64,000 nt of DNA, taken from NCBI RefSeq assembly GCF_900496995.4, contig NC_044008.1:8379276-8443275 (forward strand), given 5' to 3'. Position numbers and translations under genes: made by a program. The notes below the pieces were generated by a model that was given only the letters and a program-made list of their open reading frames with translations, was not told the origin of the DNA and did no database searches. The DNA comes from Aquila chrysaetos chrysaetos (Eukaryota; Chordata; Aves; Accipitriformes; Accipitridae). Below, one piece after another: positions 1 to 11,300 of the stretch (position 1 is its first letter; each line of letters begins with the position of its first letter).

Positions 1-1404
1 AAGACAGGGATCATTAACACTTAAAAAAACCCCAAACTGCTCTGTAGTTTAAAAAAAGAACTCTAATTTCATCTTTTAGCTTTATAGATAACGGTGGGTT
101 TGTGGGAAAGGAAATCATTCTGTCAGCTCTGCATGTATCCCATTAACACTTTTTTAACAAAAGGAGCTCAGCATCTATCACCACTTTGATCTCAGTTCAA
201 TAAAGTGTTGGTTTTAACATGGACATTTAATTGTGTTTAATCACCTTCTGCAAAAATCAATTTAGTTGACATGATACTGACCAGGACTGGTCAGCAGAGA
301 TAAGGAAGAGCTATGTTCTAGCTACTCCATCCTATTACACTCACCTCTAAGCAGGCAACTAATTAATGTGGTTATCCCCATGACACCCTTGGGAGGAAGG
401 GAAAATGCTACTCTTGGTTGGGTTTTTTTTTGGATGAAGAACTCAAGAAACAGTAAAAATAAATGACTTCCTCAAGGTCATAGAGTAAATCTCTGACAGT
501 GCACAGAATGAACTTCCTGTTTCAAGCTGGCACCCTCACACCTAAATCAGTTCTTTGCCTAAAATTAAGACACCTGTCACTAAATAACCTGATGCGGATC
601 ATGACCTATTTTGGTAGTCGGCTCTTCTTAAACTGCTGGTTTAAACACTGCCCAGTTTTGTATTGAACTTGCCCTACAGAGTATAAACTTCATGCCAGTG
701 CTCAATGAACACAAGGTTTTCTACCCAGAGCACAAAAGAGAATTTCAAGCACATTTTACCATGGAGCTTGCTTGGAAGGCTCTGGGATTGCCTCCTGGCA
801 CTCTTTGTAATTCATGTCATAACTTAGATCTGCATTATTAACCATAACATTTTATATTTACAGAGCATCCTCCAGCCAAGGATCTCTATCTATTATTAAA
901 ACCTTTCAACATTCCTGCAAAGTGAATTTGACATAATTTAGGAGATGGAAAAACTGGGACATGGAGAGGAAAAAAGCCAAAAATTTAAAAATAAGTTAGT
1001 TGAAGATTTTTCTATTATTTTCCTTGGAAAAAAATCATTTGTATGTATGCTTAAAAGTTCTCAGACATGACAAGCGTAATAAAGTTGTTCGGCCAATCAT
1101 GACCATCATATATGTGCCTAGAGATGATAGTGCCTGATACAGTCTAGAGCAATCCTCAAAACAGCAATGAGAATATTACATACTTCTTGTTTTATTAACA
1201 CAGACTGTATGTGCAATTATCTGTGGCATGTGCTTATTCTTACTCTAAAGAAAATCATACATATTTGATTTTCATAACAGCCAACAAAGCCTTGTCAAAG
1301 GTGACTTATGCTAGTTTTGTGCTCTAGCTATGAAGTATGTTTGCTGTGTTTAATTAGCCTTTAGTGCCTCCTTACTCCTTTCAAGAATAATCTGCCATTG
1401 GCAG

Positions 1405-3023
1405 CAGAGAAGAACTGTACCGGAGTAACTTGGAAGAGGTTCATGTCTTCAGGACAATGCTGCTTTCAGACAAACTGCGTCAGCTGGAGTCATTGGCTGA
1501 TTCCCGCAGGATACTTCAGCGTGGGTCAGCAGCTCATCCAGTGAACACTGACCAACGCCCCAGGTAGGGGTTGGAGGTTTGGTTGTTTCGGGTTGTAAGA
1601 AAAACAGATTTTTCCTACTTTGTGACTCAAGTTTGTGATGTGGAGTGCAATAAAGGATAGTTTATTTTGCAGGCACTCAAAAGTTTTTTCAAGAAAAGAG
1701 AGAAAGAAAACTAACATTCTTGTCTTACAAGCAAAACCAAATAGATGTTTAATATGCTTTATGTCATCTAAAACATGAAAAAAATCTTGGGATATTCTCT
1801 AATAAGCACTCTGGTGTAAGTAAAAAAAAAATAAATCTGGCTTCAGCTTTACTGCAAACCTACTGAGCTGCCAAACAGACTGAATGTTGCAGATGAGTTG
1901 TAGCACTGCAATTACATGCTGCGTTTATGCCACCTACAGGCATTAATACCAGCTTTTCAACAGGTTTGCCTGCCAGACTTTCTATGTACTTCTTTTTTGG
2001 ACTGCTGTGAGAAGACTCCATAGTAGTCAACCCTGACCTTCGACCCATAAAAACATTCTGTTCAGCTTATTAAAAATTAACACAAGTATTTAATTAATCT
2101 GATCCACTAACTGAACTTGCCTCTTCCCTATCACTTAGGTACTGTGACTACGAAGCAATGAGGATACTGAAATCAACTTTATCAAGTGCCTTTTGTAATA
2201 GGTGGCAAGTGTTACAGCAAACCCAGAAATAGCCTCCAGCCTCCACCGAAACCCAGCAACTTTGGGGGTGATATACAGACAGACCTCCCAACAGCATGTA
2301 CTCCTGTGCCCAAAATAAGCAATGCAATGAATAATGATGGTGTAATTACTTTGAGAGATTTAAGCAATGAGCTTGAAGAGCCTCTTTTTATGCAAAAAAA
2401 AAATAAAAATCTCATGGATGCTTTTATGAAGGCAAGCGATGGGGATGGAAGTTTTCCAACAGAGATGTCAGCATCTCCAGTAGGACTGTACAGTCTCACA
2501 CGGCTGTCCTGGGGAAGAGGCTGTTTTCAAAGCCGGGGGGAAGTGCCATGTGGAGGACCACTGTCCAGGTCCCCCCCGCAGCCAGGCTCTCCCACAGCTC
2601 TCCTGAGAATCCACTCCACTGGCTTTGTTCACACCCCCAGGCCGGAGACGATCACAGGCCACGGTCTTGCAGCTGCCATCTCTAGCCTCCTTGGAGCTTA
2701 ATTTCCTGAGAATTAAGTCGGAACACACACAAGATAATTAAAGAAATTCTCTCATCCTTCTTTCCTCACCCCAAGGGACATTTTAGAGTATATACTATTT
2801 ACCAGCTGCAAAACAGTCTGTTGTTCAACAGAGACACTTGCTTCCACTTTAAATAACTCAGCAGATGTTACTGCCTTTTTGTCGTAATCTCTGTGATTTT
2901 CCTACAGTCAGCCGGCTACGGACAGTGCCAAGGGGATCCACTTTTGCATTCAAGCCTCTCAGGCTGCCTGCGACCTCTCGGTACAAAAGCAGCTTGGGCG
3001 AGCTCACTTTGTACTGTGTCTAG
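1405..3023 (+). CDS. 3' coding exons of an unidentified gene (5' part outside window)
   Basis: I propose three phase-compatible exons: 1405-1563, 2218-2466 (or 2218-2487) and 2912-3023, ending at TAG 3021-3023. Exon 1 follows a cag acceptor and ends at a gtaggg donor in phase 2. Exon 2 follows ttacag and continues the frame. Exon 3 follows a tandem acceptor (cctacag/tcag). The first exon encodes a charged, Leu-rich, probably helical stretch (LYRSNLEEVHVFRTMLLSDK then LRQLESLADSRRILQRG). The second is Pro/Asn/Asp-rich (SLQPPPKPSNFGGD; ITLRDLSNELEEP). The last gives a basic tail ending GELTLYCV. An AATAAA at 3396 fits as the poly(A) signal. I do not recognise the family. It is not CDNF, which is the usual neighbour of HSPA14 in human. 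No further upstream exon was found in 1-1400. The exon 2 donor is the weakest part of the model. Confidence 0.42.
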
Positions 3024-3395
3024 AGCTGGTCTGACGGTGGCTGGTCTGGTTTTTGGATGGCCGAGAGAAGTGCTACAGACTGGGAGAGAAGGGGCAGCTC
3101 TGACGCTGTGAAGGTTTGTGCCACTGCTTTGTCAGCTGGGAAATAATACTAAGAGGTTTCAGCAGAGTACCTGGCTAAATCAGAGGTGAGTTTGTTGTGG
3201 GGGAGCACGGTGGGCTCGTTTGTTTGATGTAGGTACCTGGAGATGTGCAGAACTCCAGTCACACTGGGGCTGGATTTTTCTCCTGCTTCTGACTCAGAAG
3301 GATAGCTCTCCTGGAGGCGTGAAAGACTAAATTTTCTTGCATCCTGAATCCAGCCTGCTGCTTGAATCAGTGCTCGCCTCCTCTACCCCACCTTT

Positions 3396-3401
3396 AATAA
3401 A
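3396..3401 (+). terminator. Poly(A) signal AATAAA of the unidentified upstream gene
   Basis: AATAAA lies about 370 bases after the proposed TAG stop at 3021-3023. This is a normal distance for a short 3' UTR. No competing plus-strand AATAAA lies between the stop and this site. Confidence 0.4.
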
Positions 3402-3424
3402 CAACAAGCATATTAAGGCTTTCA

Positions 3425-5119
3425 CTTACTTACAGAACTGCCATAGCAAGCAGGACAGCCTCTTCCACTTTGATTTAGAAGTGGGTTGTTCACCCCATCT
3501 CTCAGCTCACTCAAGCTCACTGCAATCCCTGAGCTTCCCATACGCTAAGGACACTAGCCAAAAAAATAGGAAGGACACAGACAGACAAGTGCTTTTCACT
3601 CCTCAACAAACACTACTGGCCAGCACAAACCTCTGCCGAGGCATTTCTTGCCTGCTTCCACTCAGGTTTGCTTACACCTGGGAGGAACATTAACTGCTTT
3701 ATCTGAGATAAGCAGAACTTCTGTGTGTTCATCCTGACGTGTCCGTGGCATAACAACTGGAAAGTAATCGTGGATGTGCTTAGTTGTGTAGGAGTTGTTA
3801 GCAGTGTGGCCACAAGCACTTTCTGAAGCACAGATTACACATACTGGTTTACGTTCTAATTACCAGTATATTGCCATAAATGGTGCAACAGGTATTAGGA
3901 TTTGGGGGAAGGAACAGGAAAAATATTCTTGGTTTCTGTACTAGGGGCTTCTGTTCTTCTTTACCCTCCTATCTTCAGTGTCTCTTCCCAGACTCCTTCC
4001 ATCTTTTTTTTTGCCAAAAGCATCATTTCTATCTTATCGTCTACAACACCTTTCTCCAGTCCCCACAGGTCTCTCCTGCTCCCTCTACCCTTCTTCTCTT
4101 TTCACTCCTCCGTTTATGGGAGGAGGCAGAAAGGAGCTACAATTTGGACAAACTTCAAAGGTATTGTTTTCAGTTGTACAAGTTTCACCTTTATCAACAC
4201 TGCGACCATCTCCCGAGCACAGACCGCTGGCAATCTGAGCTCCAGCCTTTGGTCAGACTTCAGCAAGCCTGGTTACTTAAAGGAAGATTGTCCTGCCACT
4301 TAAGAAGCCCAGGATCAGTTCTGGGACACACAAGCCCTTTGCGACTCCGGGTTAAATCCTTTCACCTCTATGTGATCTTGATTAATTCCTTTAACCTTCA
4401 ACATATCACATATAAAGCAGGATAAGGGCAATCTTTACTTCAGAATGATGCAGAGAGACAGTACAGCAGGGCATTTAGGCTCGCTAAGGAAACGAGAGGC
4501 AACCGAGCACCCGAACCTACAGAAGTGCCGTCACCTTTACAGGGAGAGGCCGCACGTCGGAGGCGACCCGCTCCCCGTCAAGGCACACGGAGAACTTTGC
4601 TGCGCCCATTGCAGGGCCACGCGACATCTGAGGAGCCTTCAGCACGGCGACGGCTCTGGCCAGGATGAAGTGAGTTCTGTGTGAATGATCTTAAATTCCC
4701 CCAGGATCAATCAGGAATAATTTATCGGTTTTTTTCTTCCTGTGGTAATGCCAACATGGATTTCTCCAACAGAAGTACGTAAGGAGACACTGAGCTTTGC
4801 TTTCAGACCTCGGTCACGCCTGGCTAGATTACGCCGAACCGGCGCTTCAGCCTGACCGCTTCGCTAATAACGACAGCATTTGGATAAAAAAAAACACGTA
4901 CACCGCCTCCACGTCCTCCACTGCCTGCAATTAAGCCATGAGGGATGCCGCTGGCGTAAAACACCCCACGCGTGAAACAGCCTCGTCGGCCTTCCCCCAT
5001 GCCAACCTCTACTTTCGCAGCGGTCGGCCCTGCCGGCGCCCGGTGCGCTCCGGCCCGCTCCGCCCCACCGACTCCCCTCAGCGGCCGCCCGCCGCCACAC
5101 CGCCCGCCCGCCCGCCGCT
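3425..5119. other. Intergenic spacer upstream of HSPA14
   Basis: I see no confident gene here. About 4470-4680 is markedly GC- and CpG-richer than its surroundings and ends at a consensus plus-strand donor (gtgagt at 4670). It could be an alternative non-coding first exon feeding into HSPA14. From about 4990 onward the CpG island of the HSPA14 promoter begins. The long open frames in that part are explained by base composition. Confidence 0.4.
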
Positions 5120-5374
5120 CCGTTGCCATGCGTGATGACGCCCCTCTCTCCGCCTTTTTTTTTTTTTTTTTTTTCTCATTGGCCGCTCCGCCCGATGACG
5201 GCGCTTCCAAGCGCGCCTCTCCGCCATTGGTTCGCGAGAGAGCGCGGTGCGGGCTTCGATTGGCGGCCGGGGAGAAGAGGGGAACGGGATTGGCTGGGGG
5301 GCGGGCCGCGGCGCGGTGCGTTGTGGGGCGGCGGGCGCGCGCGTGGAGCGGTAACGGGGAGGGAGGGTGGACTC
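5120..5374 (+). promoter_or_regulatory. HSPA14: HSPA14 CpG-island promoter with four inverted CCAAT boxes
   Basis: Four ATTGG motifs (inverted CCAAT, the NF-Y site) lie at 5178-5182, 5226-5230, 5259-5263 and 5289-5293, spaced 48, 33 and 30 bases apart. Two CRE-like TGATGACG/CGATGACG motifs sit at about 5133 and 5194. A 20-base T run (5155-5174) interrupts the GC-rich sequence. No TATA box is seen. Clustered NF-Y sites are typical of TATA-less and bidirectional housekeeping promoters. The start codon follows 82 bases after the last box. In human this promoter is shared with CDNF on the other strand, but no CDNF exon is recognisable here. Confidence 0.7.
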
Positions 5375-8300
5375 ATGGCGGCCATCGGCGTCCACCTGGG
5401 CGCTACCTGTGCCTGCGCCGCCGTCTATAAGGTGAGGGGATGAGGGGCCGCTCTCCTCCTCTCCCCGCCGCCGTGCCCGGGGAGGGCCGGAGGCTTCGTG
5501 GCTCCCTCGGGAGGGGTGTCCTCGGCGGGAGGAGGGGGTGGGCCGCGGTCATCTCTGTTCCCTCCCGGGGCTGCGGGGGTCGGGCAGGGAGGAGAGTCCT
5601 GAGGGGGCGCGGGTGTCCCGAGGGACGGCTCACCCGTGGTGCCTCTGCCCGCAGGATGGCCGCGCCGACGTGGTCGCCAACGACGCCGGGGACAGGGTCA
5701 CTCCCGCGGTCGTGGCTTTCTCGGAGAGCGAGGAGGTGAGTGAGGCTTCCCTTCTGAGGTGGGGGCGTGGGGAGGAGGGGAGCTCGGCCCGTTGCTCACT
5801 TGGTGTTTCTGTTTTTGTTTTCCATTCAGGTTGTTGGCTTAGCTGCAAAGCAAAGTAGAATAAGAAATATTTCGAACACTGTAGTGAAAGTAAAGCAGAT
5901 CCTTGGGCGAAGGTAAGAGAACAGGTGTGAAAGGGAAGGTGAGAAGTTTAGTTTTCCCCCGTAAAAGCTGGTCAGTGAAACATAGTCTCAGCACTGATAG
6001 CAAAGGCATTTTAATCTAGTGTGATAGTAGTTAAGTTAACCTGGCATTGACAGGAGTGTGTGTCATATCTTAAAAACCTCATTATATTATGAATTTCTTA
6101 CTCTACATTTCATTCCATGACTAAAGAGATGCTAGTACTTTATGTCTGAATTTGTCTGCAAAAATCAAATTGTGACATTTAGTAACAAGTTGCGTATATG
6201 CTTTTGATATATACTTAAGCTTCTTAACTAAAACATCTTGTTGTTACCTGGATGTTCTCCTGTGGCTAAAATCCACTGTGGTTTTATTTGCATGAAACTT
6301 TGTATGTCTCTTATTACAGTTGTGAAATGCATTGACGTAATGCCTGTTGTGATTCTTCAGTTAGTGGAGATGTGATGATCTGCACTGGCAGTTACAGCAA
6401 TACTAGAACTAAACTTGCTGGCTTAGGTCTAACATCCAAGATGCGACAAAACGTTTCAGTGATAACTAGCTGTGTGTTACAGCCCTTTCATTAAAAGGTG
6501 TTGACAAGATGATGTCCGTTCTGATGTATTTTTCAGCACTTTCCAGATGCATAACTTTACATAGCTAGTAGAGGATTGAGGATAGTCAGCTTACTGCTAT
6601 CACGTTATTTCAGTCAATGCAACAAAAGTGCCACTGAAATATTTTGGGGATAGCACATTAAAACAATGCGTTGGTTTTTATTTTCCCTTTTCACTAACTA
6701 GTAGGTATTTTTTCAATGATTAGTTTGGGGAAAGGAGCCTGAAAGATAACAGCAGGCAGAACTGTTGGTTTTTCTTCTCCTGTATAAATGTGTCCGTAGA
6801 GTAGAAACAGGAATTTTCGTTGAAGTATAACTTACGTACGCTGTAGATGTTATAAGGAATATCAGCAAGATGAATTTGTGCAATTACCCTTGAACGTGTG
6901 ATTTATTTTGTTATTTTGAATTTGTCTGCACAGCTCTGGTGACCCACAGGCAGAGAAATATATTGCAGAAAGCAAATGTTCAGTGAGTATGATCTAGGGT
7001 TTTTTGTTGTTCCCAGAATAACTTGGATTATTTTGTACTTTTCTTCTTGGCATTGTTTGTGCCACACTATGTTTATGTTCTGTATTGATCAGCTGTCATT
7101 ATATGAGGTCCATTTGCTGCTATATAGAATGTTTCTTTTTTTATAAAATAGAGAACTTAACCGTGTTCTGAGATCTGCCATCATAATATAGTTCAACAGA
7201 AAAATTATATGTATCTCTTGGCCGTTCTCAAAAGGGATGATTCTTAATATATTTGGGTAATAGCATGGTGTTTTAGTGCTGGTAGAACATGCTCACGTTG
7301 CAGCATCTTGTGATAAAAATGCTTAACCATTTGATTTAATCTCAGTATTTAATTTGGATAATACTGTGCTTGTTACTAGAAACCTTTTTGTAAAACAAGA
7401 AAAGTTATCCTGAAAAGTACATTCCTAAAGAAATAATGAGTTTTTTCTCTGGTTTTTGACCGTTTGTATTGACATGCTTATATAAATAGTTGTTATTTTT
7501 TTCTTATGGAATATAAGCAGGCAAGTACTTTTATTCTAAAAGTTGATTTAGAAACAAAAAAGAGAGTCTGGAGTCTTTAAGTCCATATGAATGTCACTGT
7601 CATGTCTGTTGGATAATACAAGTTTTTTTGGGATCTTTGATAAGCATCTTGGAAGCATTTATTCTCTTGTAGTAGAGTACTAACACAGAAAGTATTTACA
7701 CAGTCCTGTGCTTTTTACTTCAAACAGAAACTAAATTAAACACTTGTTAATAACCAAATTGCATATCTAACAAAAGTGTGTTGGTTTTGCTTACAGATAA
7801 TTGAGAAGAATGGAAAACTTCAATATGAAATAGATAATAAACTTATTAACCCAGAAGATGTGGCAAAACTAATTTTCAGTAAAATGAAAGGTATATAATA
7901 AGTAAAATCATAACGTGTTTTAGTTTTTTAAGCTGTCCTCATATTTTTAAGATGTGGTATGTTGGGTTTTTTTGCTTTTAATCAACATGTTCTGCCTATG
8001 TTTATAAACAGAAACTGCTCAGTCTGCATTGGGTTCAGATGTAAATGACGTTGTTATCACTGTACCATTTGATTTTGGAGAGAATCAGAAAAATGCCCTT
8101 GGGTAAGAGGATTAAGACTTTTCTGTTATTTAACATGCCTAAAGCAGACCAGCTGGCAGATCAGCAATGGGAGTTCTCCTGCTGGACTTCAGCTCGTGAC
8201 TATCAGTCATGACATTGGGATGTTACTTGAATTGGGAAAATATAAAAGCAGGAGTTTAAATCCTGACTTTAGAAACTTTTCATGGAATTCACTGTTGTAA

Positions 8301-11300
8301 CCAAAATGAAATTCTGAATCAATTAAAATGAGAGGGAATTTTAGTATCATTAAGGATAGAATGTCATTTCAGATGTGGATCTTCAGTGTCCCCTTTGAAA
8401 TGTTTCTCAGCCCTCCTACATAATTTCCCATCCCTTCATACAACAATACTCAGCAAGCCAAGTGGTATTACATGACTTTTTTGAGGACTGTTTTGTCAGA
8501 GAGCAGATATGGAATACACACCAGTATTCTACTTGGAAGTTCTGTTTGGAAAAAGTTCTGCTGTAAAAGTTCCTCTGTATGAAAACATAAGTAGACTTAA
8601 AGCTGTGCATAGTTGGCGGCATCTATTTCTACTTTCTGGTATGTTCTGTTTGACTGGTACTCACAGAGTTACTGAAATTTCAAGGAAACATGTAAAGAAA
8701 ATGTTAGAAGTGAGGTGTGGTAACGTGATTTGGAAGGAAAATCAATTTTCATAGCATTCTACGTGTTGAAATAATGTACCAAGAACTTTAATGCTACACT
8801 TGAAAATAAGTTACCAAGTTTGATCGAGGGTGGGGTTTTTCACCTAGTAGTTGAGGGGGGGCAGTTCTGGGTTTTATGGAGTATGTAGGCTGATACGTCA
8901 GTGTTTTCTTTGACAATGAGCACACAGCAGATCAACTACCTGAAGAACACAGTAGCAACTGAACTTCTTGATACCTTTCTTTTCCAGTCACTTTGCTTTG
9001 TTAATACCATGCTGTAACCAAGTTCTGAGTTGGTGACATATGTAGTTCAGACGAAATCTTAATAGCGTGCGTGACTATAGTGAAATCATTAAAGTAAAAT
9101 GAAATGCTGTTATGCCTTATCACAGGGAAGCAGCTGCAGCTGCTGGATTTAATGTTATGAGATTAATTCACGAACCATCGGCTGCTCTCCTGGCTTATGG
9201 AATTGGCCAAGATTCACCCACTGGGAAAAGGTAAAATCCTAATATTTTACTACTTAAATGTAAGCTGCTGTATTTAAATCCTGAGAAATCTTAAATGAGG
9301 GAATGCTGTGTTGCCTTAGCAGTCAATACAAAATTAATGATTTGAGGCTTGTTTTTCTTTTTTCTCTCAATAAAGCCAATAACAACTTAGAAGTTGTAAA
9401 TCTGTAGTGGTTTAAATCCCTTTGTTCTGGTTTTTATTTTTTTAGAATTGTCTTTAAAGATTTGTCCCCAGATTCTGTCTTGCTCTTCAATGAGCTGATT
9501 GGCTTTAAGAAAAATGCATCCCTTCTCAAACAGACTTTGCCATAGCTGTTTTTTAATTGTGGGAGATGGGGTCATTTTACATATGGTAGAAGAGCTAAAG
9601 CTGAGTTCCTGGGTTCACTAGGTGCATTGAGTTTCCCTTATGAATATTCAGATAATTCACAAGATTTTCAAAATAGCAGAGACTGCCATCAGTGCAAACA
9701 GATGTCTTGTCTTTTTGCTTCTTGGTTGGTATTTTTTACCCTTCTCATATAATTCTTGCCTGTAACCTTGACTGTAATGTTCAATTCTCAATTGTGTTGT
9801 AGAAAAAGCATTGGCTACTCCCACTGTAGGAAATAGACTAATTTTGTCCTTTAGGGAACATTGTCAAGTAGTCAGTGGTACTAAGATGCATTAAATACAA
9901 ACACCTCAAATCAAATTCTCTTGACAAAACTGATTAAAATCTGCAATACATAATATGGTGGTCATCTTTTTAGAAAGTGTGTCAAATTAAACATAATTTT
10001 AGATGACTCGTATTAATACTTATTTCTTCTTCTTCTTTTTTTTTTTTTTTTTTTTACCATGGCAGCAATGTGTTGGTTTATAAACTTGGTGGAACATCAC
10101 TTTCTATCACAGTCATAGAAGTAAACAGTGGAATATATCGTGTGCTTGCTACAAACACAGATGATAGTATTGGTGGAGTTTGCTTCACAGAAGCTCTGGC
10201 GCAACACTTAGCTTCTGAATTTCAGAGGTAGGTTTTGAATTCCAAGCATGTTGCTGTTAGGACAGGAATGTTGTTACCTGATGCTTGCTTTCAAAAAAAA
10301 TTCATACTAGTTTGTCAGATCTAGCAGACTGTCTGCATGTGATATGGCTTAAGTAAAGTTATTAAAGGAACAGTCAGCTGTTGGGGGCCAAGGAGGAAGG
10401 CTGGGAAATATTTGGGTTTGGGTAAGTGTTGCCTGAAGTTGATGTTGAGCTATAAGGGCTCAGCTATGAACTGTTCTGTGTTTTGAGTGATGTATGTGAC
10501 TACAGGCTGCTCATGTCTTTTCAGTCACAAGCTTTTGGGTGGCAGGGAATTCACCTGTGTGGGTTTTGTTTGGTTTTCATGTTGACATGAAGGACTGTGG
10601 AGGGGCTTGGGTCATCAGACTGAAGTCTGTATGGCATGTCATCCTATGATGAACAAAAATGAACAAATGCATTACCACTAGCTCCAGTGATCTTGAGGCG
10701 ATCAGTTGCGTACTGTCACAGATGGAGACTTTGGATGAAACGTACTATTTTGACATGTCTAATGTTGGTGTGCTATTTCTTCTTAATCTGTGGTTAAAAT
10801 TGGTTAACTTGCAGGCCTTTTCTTGCTGTTCCTTGCAGTCACTTACAGGATTTGTTCAGCTGAGAAACTGTTCAGAAACACTTAAATCTGTATGATAAAC
10901 ACTAGTGCCTGAGTTCAGGGTGCCTCTACACAGTGTTCTTTAGTTGAAATTGAAATAGACACTTTTATTCTTTGCAAGCTTTCAATGGTGGCATTATAGA
11001 TAATACTAAATGTCTACAGAAAAGAAAGTTCAATAGCTTTAACCTGTTTTTCCTTTCAGAAAGTTAGCGTTATCACTCAAATGCCTGCCTTTCTGAAGTG
11101 ATAATCTCTTTTTTTTAAATGTAGGTCTTGTAAACATGACATTAGAGGAAATCCCAGAGCCATGATGAAGTTAATGAACAGTGCTGATATTGCAAAGCAC
11201 TCTTTATCAACCCTGGGAAGTGCAAACTGTTTTGTAGATTCGTTGTATGAAGGATTGGATTTTGATTGTAATGTGTCCAGGTAAAGAAAATCTTGAAGCT

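Noticed and set aside
2908-3111. 72-codon plus frame overlapping the last exon of the first gene in another phase
   Set aside because: The phase-2 frame ending at 3023 joins the preceding exon better and gives a more protein-like composition.
4824-5443. Overlapping 65-152 codon frames around the HSPA14 promoter, including a minus frame that might have been CDNF exon 1
   Set aside because: Lys run from the T tract and Arg/Gly/Pro-rich sequence, no signal peptide, no cysteine pattern of CDNF.
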